Shown here: piece after piece, positions 47,530 through 58,800 of the stretch
Layout of the letters: the number at the start of each line of letters is the position of its first letter
Position numbering within the stretch: position 1 is the first letter of the stretch
Source of the DNA: Nageia nagi
Lineage: Eukaryota; Pinophyta
Direction of reading: 5' to 3'
NCBI GenBank assembly: GCA_050084985.1
Contig: JBITNC010000002.1
Coordinates: 30,008,001-30,072,000, forward strand
DNA length: 64,000 nucleotides
Position numbers and translations under genes: made by a program
Notes under the pieces: generated by a model
Databases searched by the model: none
What the model was told of the DNA's origin: nothing
What the model saw: the letters and a program-made list of their open reading frames with translations, nothing else

Positions 47530-48170
47530 GTTGAAGCATGAGCTGTTTATGCTAGAGTTAAACTAGTCAAGGATAGTAAGGTTAAAAAATTGATGGTAGA
47601 GGGAGACTCTCTAAATATAATTGACTTCCTAGGAGGAAAAGCTAATTTAAGTTGGAATATGACTAGCATTCTTCAAGAGCCAACGCCTATATAGGTAGGG
47701 CATGCCCTTGTTGGACATGACAATGGCATTCTACAGTAACATAGATGTTGGTTCTGGTTCCTATAGCCCCATCGATGCAAAATGACAATGCACCATAATA
47801 AGGTGTGCTACAACCACCTACTAATTGTAATGGTGGTTTTACCATTTAATGCCTGTTGGTACCTACTAATATCACAATGAAGTGAAAGCCTAATTGTGGT
47901 CTATCATAATTAGAATGTGAATAGAACCTCTGAGACCTTTGACATGCTCCTCGAGCCCATCCTCTACACTGTCAGTTGAGGAAAATGAAGGAAAAAAATT
48001 TCCAGATGTTAGAATCCTTTGAAGAATATGGAGTGAGCCATGTTGCAAGAGAAGGAAACAAAGTTGTAGATTGGCTGGCAAATTGGGTTACTCTCAAAGA
48101 AGAGGATAAGAGATGGATTCCTCCAGATATTTTCCCTTCTGATTTAATTTTTATTGAGAAAAAATAATCC
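47530..48170 (+). pseudogene. LINE C-terminal RNase H relic, split by a 280-bp insertion
   Basis: The first part (47537-47682) reads ARVKLVKDSKVKKLMVEGDS, LNIIDFLGGKANLSWNMTSI and LQE. The second part (47964-48167) reads FEEYGVSHVAREGNKVVDWL ANW and ends at a stop. These are the E-D-D...H-REGN--ADWLAN blocks of the plant LINE RNase H (RVT_3). About 280 bp of unrelated sequence (47683-47963) interrupts it. Confidence 0.7.
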
Positions 48171-48936
48171 AACTTAAATGGGGATGGAAATGTTTAATCA
48201 CTTAAAAATGAAATGATTCAATAATTTCTTTGCTGCTTTTAGAAGTGAGGATTGTAATATTTTGTAGTTGTCTTTTCTGCTTGTTCTAGATCATTTCTAT
48301 CATTATGCTGGTTGCTAGTTTCCAGGGAAGTATTACTGGGCTACCCTTCTTTTGCATTGTGTAAGTCTATAAAGGTACAGGCCCTTTCAATCCCTGTTAT
48401 TACCTTTTAAGCAAACAAAATAACAATAGAAATTAGGCTTCTTCATTCATTTGCATAAATTGGCAAGAACAAGCTTTTTCATTCATCAAAATACAAAATA
48501 AGCTTTTTGTTACATAGCTTAGTAAAAGCAGGATGACATCTCTAGTAGCACCCTTAACCACATCCCAAATATGCCTTTTACTACTTTTGGCTAAGGTAAA
48601 ATTATCACAGATTCACAACTATAATAAAATATGATATCCATTTTAATTTTTCAGTTCTGTTAAAAATGCATACAACTTATTTTAACAAATGAAGGGTTAG
48701 GCATTCAACTCTACTTTTTTTTTGGTCATAATTGAAAAGTGAAACTACGTGTTGATTCACCGTAATGTGGTACTGGAAGTGTATGTTGTTTTACAATTAA
48801 AAAATTCAAATTGAATTCTATGAAGCGACTTACACATTGGTTTGTTTACCATTGTGTCTGTATTTGCTTAACATTTGTGCTCTATTACATTGTTTCCAAT
48901 CCTTGATTTTGTTTTGGGCTTTTCTGAAACATGCAG

Positions 48937-48977
48937 GATGTGTGCGTGTTTGGGATCAGCGCCAAAAAGATGACCCT
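48937..48977 (+). CDS. WDR92: WDR92 coding exon 8
   Basis: A 41-nt exon completes the split Gly and reads CVRVWDQRQKDDP, matching T-VWDPRQKDDP of the second WD repeat. The acceptor TGCAG ends at 48936. The donor GTGAGT at 48978 is in phase 0. Confidence 0.93.
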
Positions 48978-49261
48978 GTGAGTATCTTTAGTTTAATTTT
49001 CCATTTGTTTGACTTTGTTTATTTCAGTTAGAGTTAGATAACATTTACCAGAATATTGAATGGACTCTGGTTTCTGTATGTGAATTGTGATTACCTACGG
49101 ACATGTGCTTCTTTTGTTTCGTTAGCTGTTAGTGCACTTTTGTGAAAATGTGTCTTAAAAATTGTTAGCAAAGCCTCACATTTTGAGCGCTTTATGGACA
49201 ATATGTCTTTTAAGAAAGAAGAAAGATTATATCAATGTCCACTGATGATTAAAGTAGGTCA

Positions 49262-49398
49262 ATGGGGATGCTGGATATTCCCATAGTCTAGCAATTCCCT
49301 ATCAATGACCACTAAATGGGGAAGAACATAAAACATTTTATATGTTCGACCCTTTATATGGGGATGCTGGATATTCCCATAGTCTAGCAATTCCCCAA
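49262..49398 (+). repeat. Direct repeat in intron 8
   Basis: ATGGGGATGCTGGATATTCC and the following CATAGTCTAGCAATTCCC occur at 49263 and again at about 49359, about 97 bp apart. It is a local duplication within the 655-bp intron 8. Confidence 0.85.
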
Positions 49399-49632
49399 GG
49401 GTATTTGGATTGAAGACTCTTCCCCTTTGAACACAGGCCATTTTCTATCATGACAGAAAAATGCAGCATTTAATGTTCAATGTCTTTTGTAGTTTATTTG
49501 AAATGTCCAGTATATTTCGTTATTTTATTTATTTTTACTATGGAATTTTATCACAGTTACTGTTATTTTATCAGCCATTAGAATTGAGTATATTTAAATT
49601 TGTTACTAAATTATGTCAATAACTTATTGCAG

Positions 49633-49693
49633 GTAGCTGCATTTGAACCTGAAACCCGAGATGCAGCAAGAGACTGCTGGACTGTTGCATTTG
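49633..49693 (+). CDS. WDR92: WDR92 coding exon 9 (last visible)
   Basis: Encodes VAAFEPETRDAARDCWTVAF plus the first base of a Gly codon, matching VANMEP...KRDCWTVAFG. The acceptor is TTGCAG and the donor GTAAAA. The next family block (N-YN-EERV--AGYDNGD-KLFDLR) was looked for up to 64000 and not found, so intron 9 is longer than 14.3 kb and the rest of the protein (about half) lies outside. Confidence 0.93.
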
Positions 49694-50584
49694 GTAAAAA
49701 CTTTAGGCCTCATAATCTCAGATTCTCAGTAATGAAGGCTTGAAGTCTTTCTAGTTCTTGGCATTCGACCTTATTTCATAGAATTGGCTGTTCATGGTTC
49801 CTTGCAGAAAAATTTCATATCCTTATTTCCATGTCCATCATTAAGTAGTGTGGCAGTTCTGGCTCTCTAAGAGTATTTTTCGTCATGGCACAATGCTTTT
49901 ACTTTATCCTGTGGATATTGTTTGACTAATCTGGATGAGATTGTTCTATTCAGAATTCTGAGGAAACTTTTGTTTTGTTCTTCCCTTCTTTTTTACGTGT
50001 TCAAGGTATACTTCAGGTGTGCATATTTGGTTCTGAACATTCTTTCTGTTTTTAGTATTGTTCAAATGATTTGATCAAATTGATGCTGGCATCAATATTT
50101 TAATTGGTTTCAGACTTTGAAGTCATTCCTAGGAACACAGTCTTTGTGAAAAGAAGAAAAAATTGTGGATGTGGAGATTCCTCAAGGTGTCAACACTGTA
50201 GTATTCCAAGAAGTTTATTGTCCTTCATCTGAGAAGTTTACATGATATCTGTTCTATGAGCTAAGGGAGATATCTTTGCCCTGGACAGAGACTTAAAGCT
50301 CTATGATGATCCCTTGCTATCTTTTTCTGTTATTCAAACCAAAGTATTTGGTTCTTCACCTTCTGAAACAGCTATTTTCAGGTATTGGCCTTTATAGAAT
50401 GCATCTAGGACTAATGGATTTATTTATCCATTCTTTGAGCTTATTTCTGATTACGATTGTCCAGCAAAAAGCCAAGACCCCTTTTCCTTTGCATGAGCAG
50501 CTACTATATCTAGAGAATTCTGAGATGCAAGTGTTAGGAGATCAGAGCCAAACCTGGAGGGGCTGACAGCCAAAATCTGCAAGC

Positions 50585-53500
50585 ATGATGTGGTGGGGAA
50601 CAGTTCTCTTGCTCCAGATCTTCTTTGCAAGAAGAGTTACAGGGATGGTTTTCATCAGTTTAAATACCATCTAGCAATGATATCCGATCAATGTGCAGGG
50701 CTTTGTGAAGTTGTGGTCCTTGAGGTCACTTGCATGATGCACCTTACTTGCTTCCAAGGCAGAGAAGGTAGGAAAAAAGAGAACTAGGGTTGTAGTCAAT
50801 ATCACCATCACAGTCTATTCTTTGCCCACACATTTGGTCTTCAGGTGGTCATAGCATAGAGAGGTGCAATGTGATAGAGGGTCTCTTTTTTTTTTCTCAT
50901 GGAGAGGCACAATCTTCCTTTGAAACTACAACATGGGGAAGGATAAGACCAATGCAGCTCGAACTGCACTTCCAAACTTTTTATACTATTGCAATGTTCT
51001 TTTTAATGTTTCAAATAGTTCTTATCTAGAGGCCATGGTGACAACATTCGCCGTAGTTGGTAGAGGGAAGAAGTCCCCTAGTGCAAAGAATGTGAAAGGT
51101 CCTTTGCTTGAGGATGTTGCTACTCACACATGCACCTTAGTAGAGGAGTAGAAGAAGGTTTGACAATTGACACAAACATGAATGGGACATTGTGTTTGAT
51201 GGGTGGACAGATGCAAGGAATTGAACACTCATCAACTTTTTAATGGCTTAAGTGGATCAACGGTCTACTCGAAGTTGGTTGATGCCTCTCGAGAGTTGAA
51301 AAATACATAGCTTATTTTCACATCGTTGGAGGAGGTGGTGGTAGAAGGGGGTGTTGAGAATGTTGTCCAAGTAGTGACAAACAACACCATAGGATATGTA
51401 GGTTCTTGATAAGAGAGCACATTGGTGGTAAGGAGATTATTCGCGTGGGACCCACTCCATTTGCCTCTAACTTCATTGCGTTGCAGAGCCTTCAAGTTGC
51501 TGAAACTCCTCTTAAGAGGATGTTTGTGAGTGAACCGTGCATGGGATCACCTTTTCACAACAAGGAGGATGGGGAGAAAGTTGTCAAGATAGCATTTGAC
51601 GGCTTTTCTTGGAAGGGCGTTGAGGAGATTATGAAGGTAATTTAAACGTGTCCAGTTATTTTTTTTTTCAATTTTTAGTTTTTAATTTGTAAATCTAATT
51701 TCTAACTTATTTATTTTTGTAATGATTTTTAGGTGACAAAACCTTTGGTCAAGGTTGTTCACTTTGTAGATGGCAAACATATGTCAATGGGTGTAATATT
51801 TGAAAATTTAGGCGTTCCATTTTCTCTTGCTACTTGAAGTGAGATGCCCCTCTTCATTGTAAATTTTTAGTACTTAGAGCTATTTTTTGGTATTTATTTG
51901 TAATTTCTGGTGTTGGTGGGACATATTTAAATAATATTTTGGCCCTATGATGATGTGCGCCTAACGCTTGGGGTGCAAAAATGTAATTAATTGAACACAC
52001 AAGGTGTACGCCCCTCTTTTAGGGGTGTTAGAGTGATTTTAATTAGACTAGGTGTCTTTTATATTTTAATAAGTGTGGGCCACATTTTGTAACTTGGGAA
52101 TCTAATTTACCTCTCCAAGGGTGGACGCCTGACTAGGTGAAATAATTATGATTCTAGGAGTGATTTTATGTTTTCTACATTGGGTCGGCTAGCCAAAGAT
52201 GCTTTATAATTTCCCCTAGCTCACTATAAAAGGGAGGAGGTGCACACCATATGAGGATCATCTATCATTTATCAATTATTGACTTTGGTCAACCTTTTTG
52301 GAGCATGTGGTTGGATTAATTGTTCCTCTTTCCTCTTACAGATGAAAACCCCAAGAGTGTTGCCATCTTGAGGACAGAAACCCTCAAGGTGTGAATTTAG
52401 GCCATGGTGCCTTTTACATCAAAAAATTAGCCTCGAATCTACATCGGAAGCCTTGGAGCTTAATTTGCAGTTTCGAGTGAAGACACATACAATTCATCCT
52501 ACTTTGAAGGTGGGAGTGATGATCGTGGAATCCCAACTTGGCCCTAGGAGTGAGACGTCAAGCTTGAGGAGACAATTTGTGGCTACTTCGAGGACTTCAC
52601 AGTGGTGTTCTTAGCCCCTTAGTGGGATGTCACCCCTTTGGAGTGATGTTTGTGCTCCTTGAGGATTCTATCTTGGTTCGTCATTATAATCTGAGACTAT
52701 TGGTATTTAACTCAGTTTTCGTGTCTCATTTACTTGTTCAAAATTTGGAATATTTATGCTTGAGTTGGACGCATGGTGTATTTTGCCCTAATTTTAATAT
52801 TTTGAGCACTTTCATGGTTCATCCCATTTTTGTGAGCAATTTGGTGCTTTTTGAATTAATTTCAATTCCTTTATAACCTAGGGCATTAGTTTTTGTAATT
52901 TTGAGAATTTACTAAATTTCAGAGTAATAATGAAAAATTGGATTTTACTATTTTTGCTATAAATCTTTCTTGCCCTAGTTTGGAATATTTCAACGGGCTA
53001 CCTATATTAGGCCATCGGTAGGTCAAAGGAAGCCATTGAAATTGTTTTTCATGAAGACAAGCACAAATTTGATCCCTTTGGCATATCATTGATAAGAGAT
53101 GGGCTAAGCGACTCCATTAACCCTTACTTGCAACAAGCTTTTACTTGAAACCCAAGTTTTTTTCCAATGATACATTTAAGCTTAATGAAGAGGTTATGGA
53201 TGGCCTCTACCCTTGCATAGAGAGAATGGTGCTTGAGAATCACCTTAAACCTAATTCTTGATGAGTTGTAGGCCTACGAAAAAGCCGAGGGTAGGTTTCC
53301 TCCTCCTATTTTTTGTATTCGGTCAAGGACAACCTTGCGGCCAAGTAGCTCTTTAAAATTAGATAAAAATAGTTTTTTTTATAACTTAGATAATGTAGAA
53401 TCTAGATTAAGTTTCTAAAATGTGATTTTTTGTAGAGGCTAGCAATTCATATTTTGAGTTAGCTTTGCAGCACTTTAAGGTGTGAGCACAATCGGTTACT

Positions 53501-53720
53501 ATTTGAGAGCATACACACCAAGAAAAGCATCAAGTTGAGCCAAGAGTGCCTTAATGAACTTGTGTTCGTATAATACAATCCTCACTTTCATGTCAAATAA
53601 GTGGAGGGGACAAAGTCACATGATGCCATCAACCTTGATAGGATGGATCCACTAGTAGATTGGGTTGTTGACAATGTGGTACCCATGTGCACTTAGGAGG
53701 AAATTGAGGAATTTGAGAGG
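50585..53720 (+). pseudogene. hAT-family transposase (DUF659 type) remnant, split by a solo LTR
   Basis: It opens with a BED-finger-like stretch (CKKSYRDGFHQFKYHLAMI, 50626-50680). The DUF659 part follows: FNVSNSSYLEAMVTTFAVVG, KGPLLEDVATHT, then WDIVFDGWTDARN (about 51186-51225), TLINFL, EVVVEGGVENVVQVVTNNTI (about 51330-51390). Next are GGKEIIRVGPTPFASNFIAL and QSLQ (51424-51490), RMFVSEPCMGSPF and WKGVEEIMKV, then TKPLVKVVHFVDGKHMSMG. The C-terminal part resumes after the insertion with AIGRSKEAI, FHEDKHKFDPFG, and later a block resembling the hAT dimerisation region (NLDRMDPLVDWVVDNV, about 53625-53680). Stops and frameshifts throughout; terminal repeats not found. Confidence 0.8.
51792..52992 (+). 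mobile_element. Solo LTR inside the hAT transposase
   Basis: A 1201-bp block starts TGTAATATTTG and ends GGAATATTTCA. Flanks are ATGGG (51787-51791) and ACGGG (52993-52997). Without it the transposase reads MSMG then YLY-AIGRSKEAI in the expected order. A TATA box (TATAAAAG, 52225-52232) gives the orientation as plus. Confidence 0.8.
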
Positions 53721-54469
53721 GATGTGGTAGAAGGTGCAACAACTGGAGTTGGTATAAAGTGCCAAGAATTTGAAGATATACTTAAGGTTTAGTTTGAGGT
53801 TGAGGATCCATCACTTCTATGTCCATCCAATTTGAGAACATACTTGAGTTGAAGGGAAAGAAGAAAGTAGCTAGAAATACTTTAGAGTTTAGTTTGTTGT
53901 ATTTTTGATGATCATTGATGATCATAAACTATTTTAATCATTAACTACTTCAGAGTTCAAATATTTTTTTGTTGTTTTTTAAAGGTTTTTTTTACCAAAT
54001 TTTATGAGTATTGTCCCAAAATGGCCTTGCCGAGTACTCTTCGAGTTTGAGTTTTCCAACTATGGTCCAAATTCCTAATCAATTTTGCTAGTTTAAGTTA
54101 CCATAAATATTTATTAAAATAAAATTCAAATTCCTAAAAAGGCGACTTGCTTTTATAGCTAGCCAGGATCTTGATTTTTGAATGGTATTGCAATGCATCC
54201 TATTTGGATTCCAACATCTTAGGGATTCCTCCTGAGGCAATTCTTGAATCTACTACATCTCATGGACAATTGGGTTAGTGTTTTTGAATGATCCTTCCAA
54301 TTTCTTCATTGGCCATTATAGTTTTGTTGGTATGTTTTTCTTTCCTTGCCCAAAACTTGCACAAGACTTGGAGGAAACAATGTAACGTGTTTTCGCCTAA
54401 AGGGACTGGTTACCCCAAGCGCTCACATGGAATATGGTCCAAGGCACAATGATCAAAGATGCATGTTGT
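53721..54469. other. Intron 9 sequence without a recognised feature
   Basis: No family signal seen. A GATGATCATTGATGATCAT direct repeat occurs at 53907-53926. Confidence 0.3.
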
Positions 54470-55790
54470 TAACCGTATACAAGGGAAATATACTATCGGG
54501 GTTCGTTTTCCACAATGAGGAAAGACTGTAAATGTGAACGAAAGTGAAGAAAGATCACAAATGCAGGGATAAATGCATAGGAATATAAAGAACGATGAAC
54601 TTATGAAGATATCACCAGTGATGCAGTGTCTCAGTAGGTCATCTCCGGATTCATTAAGGAAAGTGTATTCACTATCAAGTCGGGCAACAAATAGCAATAT
54701 GCGCTCAAATTGCTACTAGACAAGAGCAGGAAGTTGTAGGGTCTTAGTGGAAGACTCAATGGAACGAGGGTAAATGAAGTGAGGGCATGAATACACAGGC
54801 CTAACTGAATGACATAGAGACAAGCTATACACCCTAGAATATGTTCACTTGCGTGCAAACCATGCAATGAATAGCTTAAACCACTTCAATAAATATTCAA
54901 TATGCAACTTCAAGAGGAAAACTATTCAAACTAGAGTAACATGCATGATCCCACAAATGACAATCTCCACAATATTTGCTTTATAACCCTATTCCTGAAA
55001 GAAATCCATTCATAATGATATTCAATGGCATAATATTCATAGGACCCCTTGTGTAGCGAACCTTTATGCAGTGGAATGCTGAAATCTTTCGGATGCAAAT
55101 TCACATATATGCAAAATCTTTACAGATAGGCAATAGTTTGTAGAAATGGCATATATGTTATATTCTTCAGCTTTGCAAATGCAAAAGTCCTCAATTTTTA
55201 CAAATGCAAAGCCTTACGTATGCAACAACCCAAACATATGTAAAAATCTTGTTACATGCATCCAAAATGTAGAAATCCTCAATTATAGTAGGTGCAATAG
55301 TCGCAAAATTCCTTATATATGCAAAAGCTTGTTACAGGCATCCCAAAATGTAATGATCCTCAATATGCAAAGATCCTATGACGTGCATCCAAATGTAAAA
55401 ATCCCTTTCTAAATGGCCTTAATGGGATATAAATAGGCCATTAGAAGTGTTTCGCTAAAGGCATCAAATCCGATATGGTGTGCACACATGCAACACGCAT
55501 ATCGATACAAAATCAGATTGTTCACATAAAACGATGCAAGTGGCACTTAAAAACTGACAAAATATTACTGCCACTACCAAGATGCATTTAATCTACCTCT
55601 AAAGTATGCAAAATAAAATTAGATATGCAGTAAAAGTCTAACATCTAAACCGGCGGGAGCAAAACCTCATCCCTGCATCGATCAGAGTCATAAATGAGTC
55701 TGACAGATTTGATTTGGTGGGAGCAAAACCATATCCCTTCACAAGTAAAATCAAGTAAATGAAGTCTGACAAATAACAACCGTAATCAAA
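54470..55790 (-). repeat. 3' LTR of copy C
   Basis: On the minus strand it aligns over its length with 41337-42385, including two GGGATRWGGTTTTGCTCCC words and the end motif TTTCGTTCACATTT. It follows directly on the accessory frame of copy C, as in copy D. Short repeats with CAAAATGTA and ATGCAAA words (55170-55400) make it longer than the copy D LTR. Confidence 0.65.
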
Positions 55791-55879
55791 TTGCATTAAA
55801 AAAAAGAAAGATTATCGTAGACAGAATGTGTGAGTGGATTGGATCTCGGCCAGATTTGATCCGGTACTGGCGGAGTTTC

Positions 55880-58800
55880 ACTCCTCATTGGTGAGATCGT
55901 GCGACTCAATGGTCTCCTCCAAGAACGCCACGATTTTCGTACACCCCTAGAGATCATGCCATCAATGTTGCCGTTTTGCAAAAAATAGTCCCCTATCCAC
56001 CTGGATGCAGCTTGCATTTGGTATCTCCAGATGATCATCTGTCTCTCATGGACAATGAGATGCCCTGCCTTCAACAAACTGAGGTCATCGACATCTAGAT
56101 ACTCCTGGATTAAATTTTGGGCTTCAGCCAATACTGCCTCTTTTCTCTTCACGTTGTTATCCTCCCCCTGGAACTTGAGCTAGTAGACATATTTACTCAT
56201 CTGCTTTTTGACTTCCTTCCTCAAGGGGATTTTCAATTTCAAAACGACATTGCACTTTTCAAATGCATGCTTCAGCCATTCGTGATGATATATAAACTCG
56301 TGGCAGTAGACCAGCTTCTTAGGCTTGTTAGTGAAAATTTGCTGTAGATAGGTGAGGTTTGGAAGGTAACCATCCAACTTATCGAGGTGTGCTGTGAATT
56401 TGAGAAGACAACTTCTCAATGGTTTCCATCATTTCCTTCTTCAACTGCTCCTTCATCAGCTCCCATCCTTCATGGAACGAGGCCTACTTCTTCAGATCAA
56501 GAGGGGTGGTACTGATATTTTGGAACTCCTTGAAAATCTTCCTCTGGCCGTGAGTTCCTTCTTTAGCCTCTTCACCTCTTTTTTGGCTTCATAACCCTCT
56601 TGTTCCATGATTGTAGCGTTCTAAGTAACTATGTGTTTGCGGGCTGTTAGTCTGAACTTTACAAGCATCTTAAACGTCTCAATCACATGGTACTTTGCCC
56701 TTTGAGGATGCTTCTTCTTTGAATAACAATGACTAATGGAGATCTCTTTTCGGGAGGTGGAGACAAATGTATCAACTCTTTTGACCTTCTCACCATCGGA
56801 AAGCTCCTCTTCTTCATCCTCAGAATGTAGATCCTGGTCTATCTCCTGATCATGAGCCATACTCATGCTGAGGGCTTTAAGGCAGGCATCTAGGTCAAGC
56901 TCTGGATGTTCGGTTGCTGGCTGGGGAGGAAGCCTCTACACCAACAATCAACCTTTGCTAACCTTCTTGACCTCTTTGGTAGGGGTAGTTTGAACAAGGG
57001 CGACTTCCTTACCTTGGTGTTCATCCTGCTTTCTCTTCTTCTTCTGCTCTTCAGTCTCCCCTTTGTCTTCTTCATCTCCTCCATTGCCACCAATTGATAT
57101 GCCTTTGTTTCGGGGTTGAGGGGATCTTTCATGGCTGGTCCTCTTCACAGAGGGCTTTTGGGAAGATGAGGGTGACGTCTTTCTATGCTCGGTAGGAGAG
57201 GGCTTGGAGTCATCCACCTCTTTGGTGCACTTTACTCCGACAACTTGGACCTCATCATCATAGGTCCCAATGTCCACCATCTCATCATCATCTGGGAGAG
57301 TTTCAATCTCCGTCTCATCAGGTGCGGAAGCACGTACAACTACATTGTCTTGCTCAGGGTACTGCTCATCATCATCATCATCATCTCTTCTTCTTCACCA
57401 TGGTTGTCATCATCGTTCTGACTCTGTCTCTTCCTCAGAGTCTTCTACTGTACGATCGGGTTCTTCATCAGTTTTTCATTGGAAGAAGTGGAATGTTTAA
57501 AAGAACTGGAACTTGGTTGTAACGGGGGAACTTTTTCTCCACATTTAGGAGGACAAGTGGGTCTGGAAGGAATATGTTTGGTGGGTGAATCATCGGCACA
57601 TGCTCCCTCCAGCATCCTCAAGGGGACAATGCTATAGCTAGCATCTCTCAAATCGACCATCACTACATTGTGTTTGCTAGAGTTTGGGGTGTGCTCCCTG
57701 AAGCTCCTTGTTTTTTCCTAGCAGGAAGCAAGGGCACTCTGTCTTGTGCAGGATTGGCAGAAGGAGGAAACGTCTTGATCCTAAGTGGGATCTCTTTAGA
57801 TCTAGCTTTGACAGCTTGGGGTCTTTGAGGTGGCCTTTCTGCCTGGAGGGGGATCTTCTTTTGGTTCGAAAGGGCATCTATCCTCACAATATCCTCCTCA
57901 TTTTGCACATTTCGATACTTCGCCACATTCCCTAAAGATTTATGTTAGTAAGTGATAGGGAATGTGGTGCTATAGAAATGAGCAATCACACCTCTGAGAT
58001 CATAGTTTCTAGCTGCCATCTCTTTGAAGAAGACATACGACTGCAACTCTTTCTTCATATTATTGGCCTCAACCCACGTCTGACAAACATAACTTGCAAT
58101 TGAGATGGGCAAGTTGATGGTTGCGTCCTTCTTTCTCCAAACTCTTTCTTTCAAAAACAACAACTGTCTAGCAAATTCCATGAGAATGAGCCTGTCACTA
58201 GCATATCTGGGCAAGAGTAGGGGTTGCTCTTTGGAGCCATAGACTCTGATAAAAGTATGATCAACATAATGCAGATAGAAATCTACATGTACACTGTGTA
58301 ATGATCCAAAATGGATCTCAAACCAAATATCAGTAAACAATGATCAAATACACTAACTAGGGCTTCCAAACCCCTTAACAATGTATCCACAATACTAACG
58401 TTGGGCCTCTAGGGAACCAAACATACATACAATGCTGATGTCAGCCCTCCAAGGCTTCCAAACTCACTACACCCCCAACAAATGCTCACAATGATGATTA
58501 TACCAGTTCACAACATCAACGATGACCACAATATGGAAAACCAACATAAACAAATACCACAAACACCACAACAATGCCACAAGAACAAAATTGACAACAC
58601 AAACTGAGATCCAGTGCCCAATGGCTTGTGTTATGATAGAAAATGGACAACAATACAAGATCCTACTCAAAGAGCTTGACTTTGGCCTCATAGGAGCCAA
58701 TTAGAGCACAAAAATATGAAACTTCACTACAATCTACCGAACCACAGGAGTAGATCCACCCCCTTAGACCTTGATTCCTCTCCACTGAAGGAGCCCTCCT

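Noticed and set aside
57270-57522. His/Ser-rich plus-strand frames
   Set aside because: Antisense shadows of the acidic linker of copy C (CATCATCAT repeat); no independent support.
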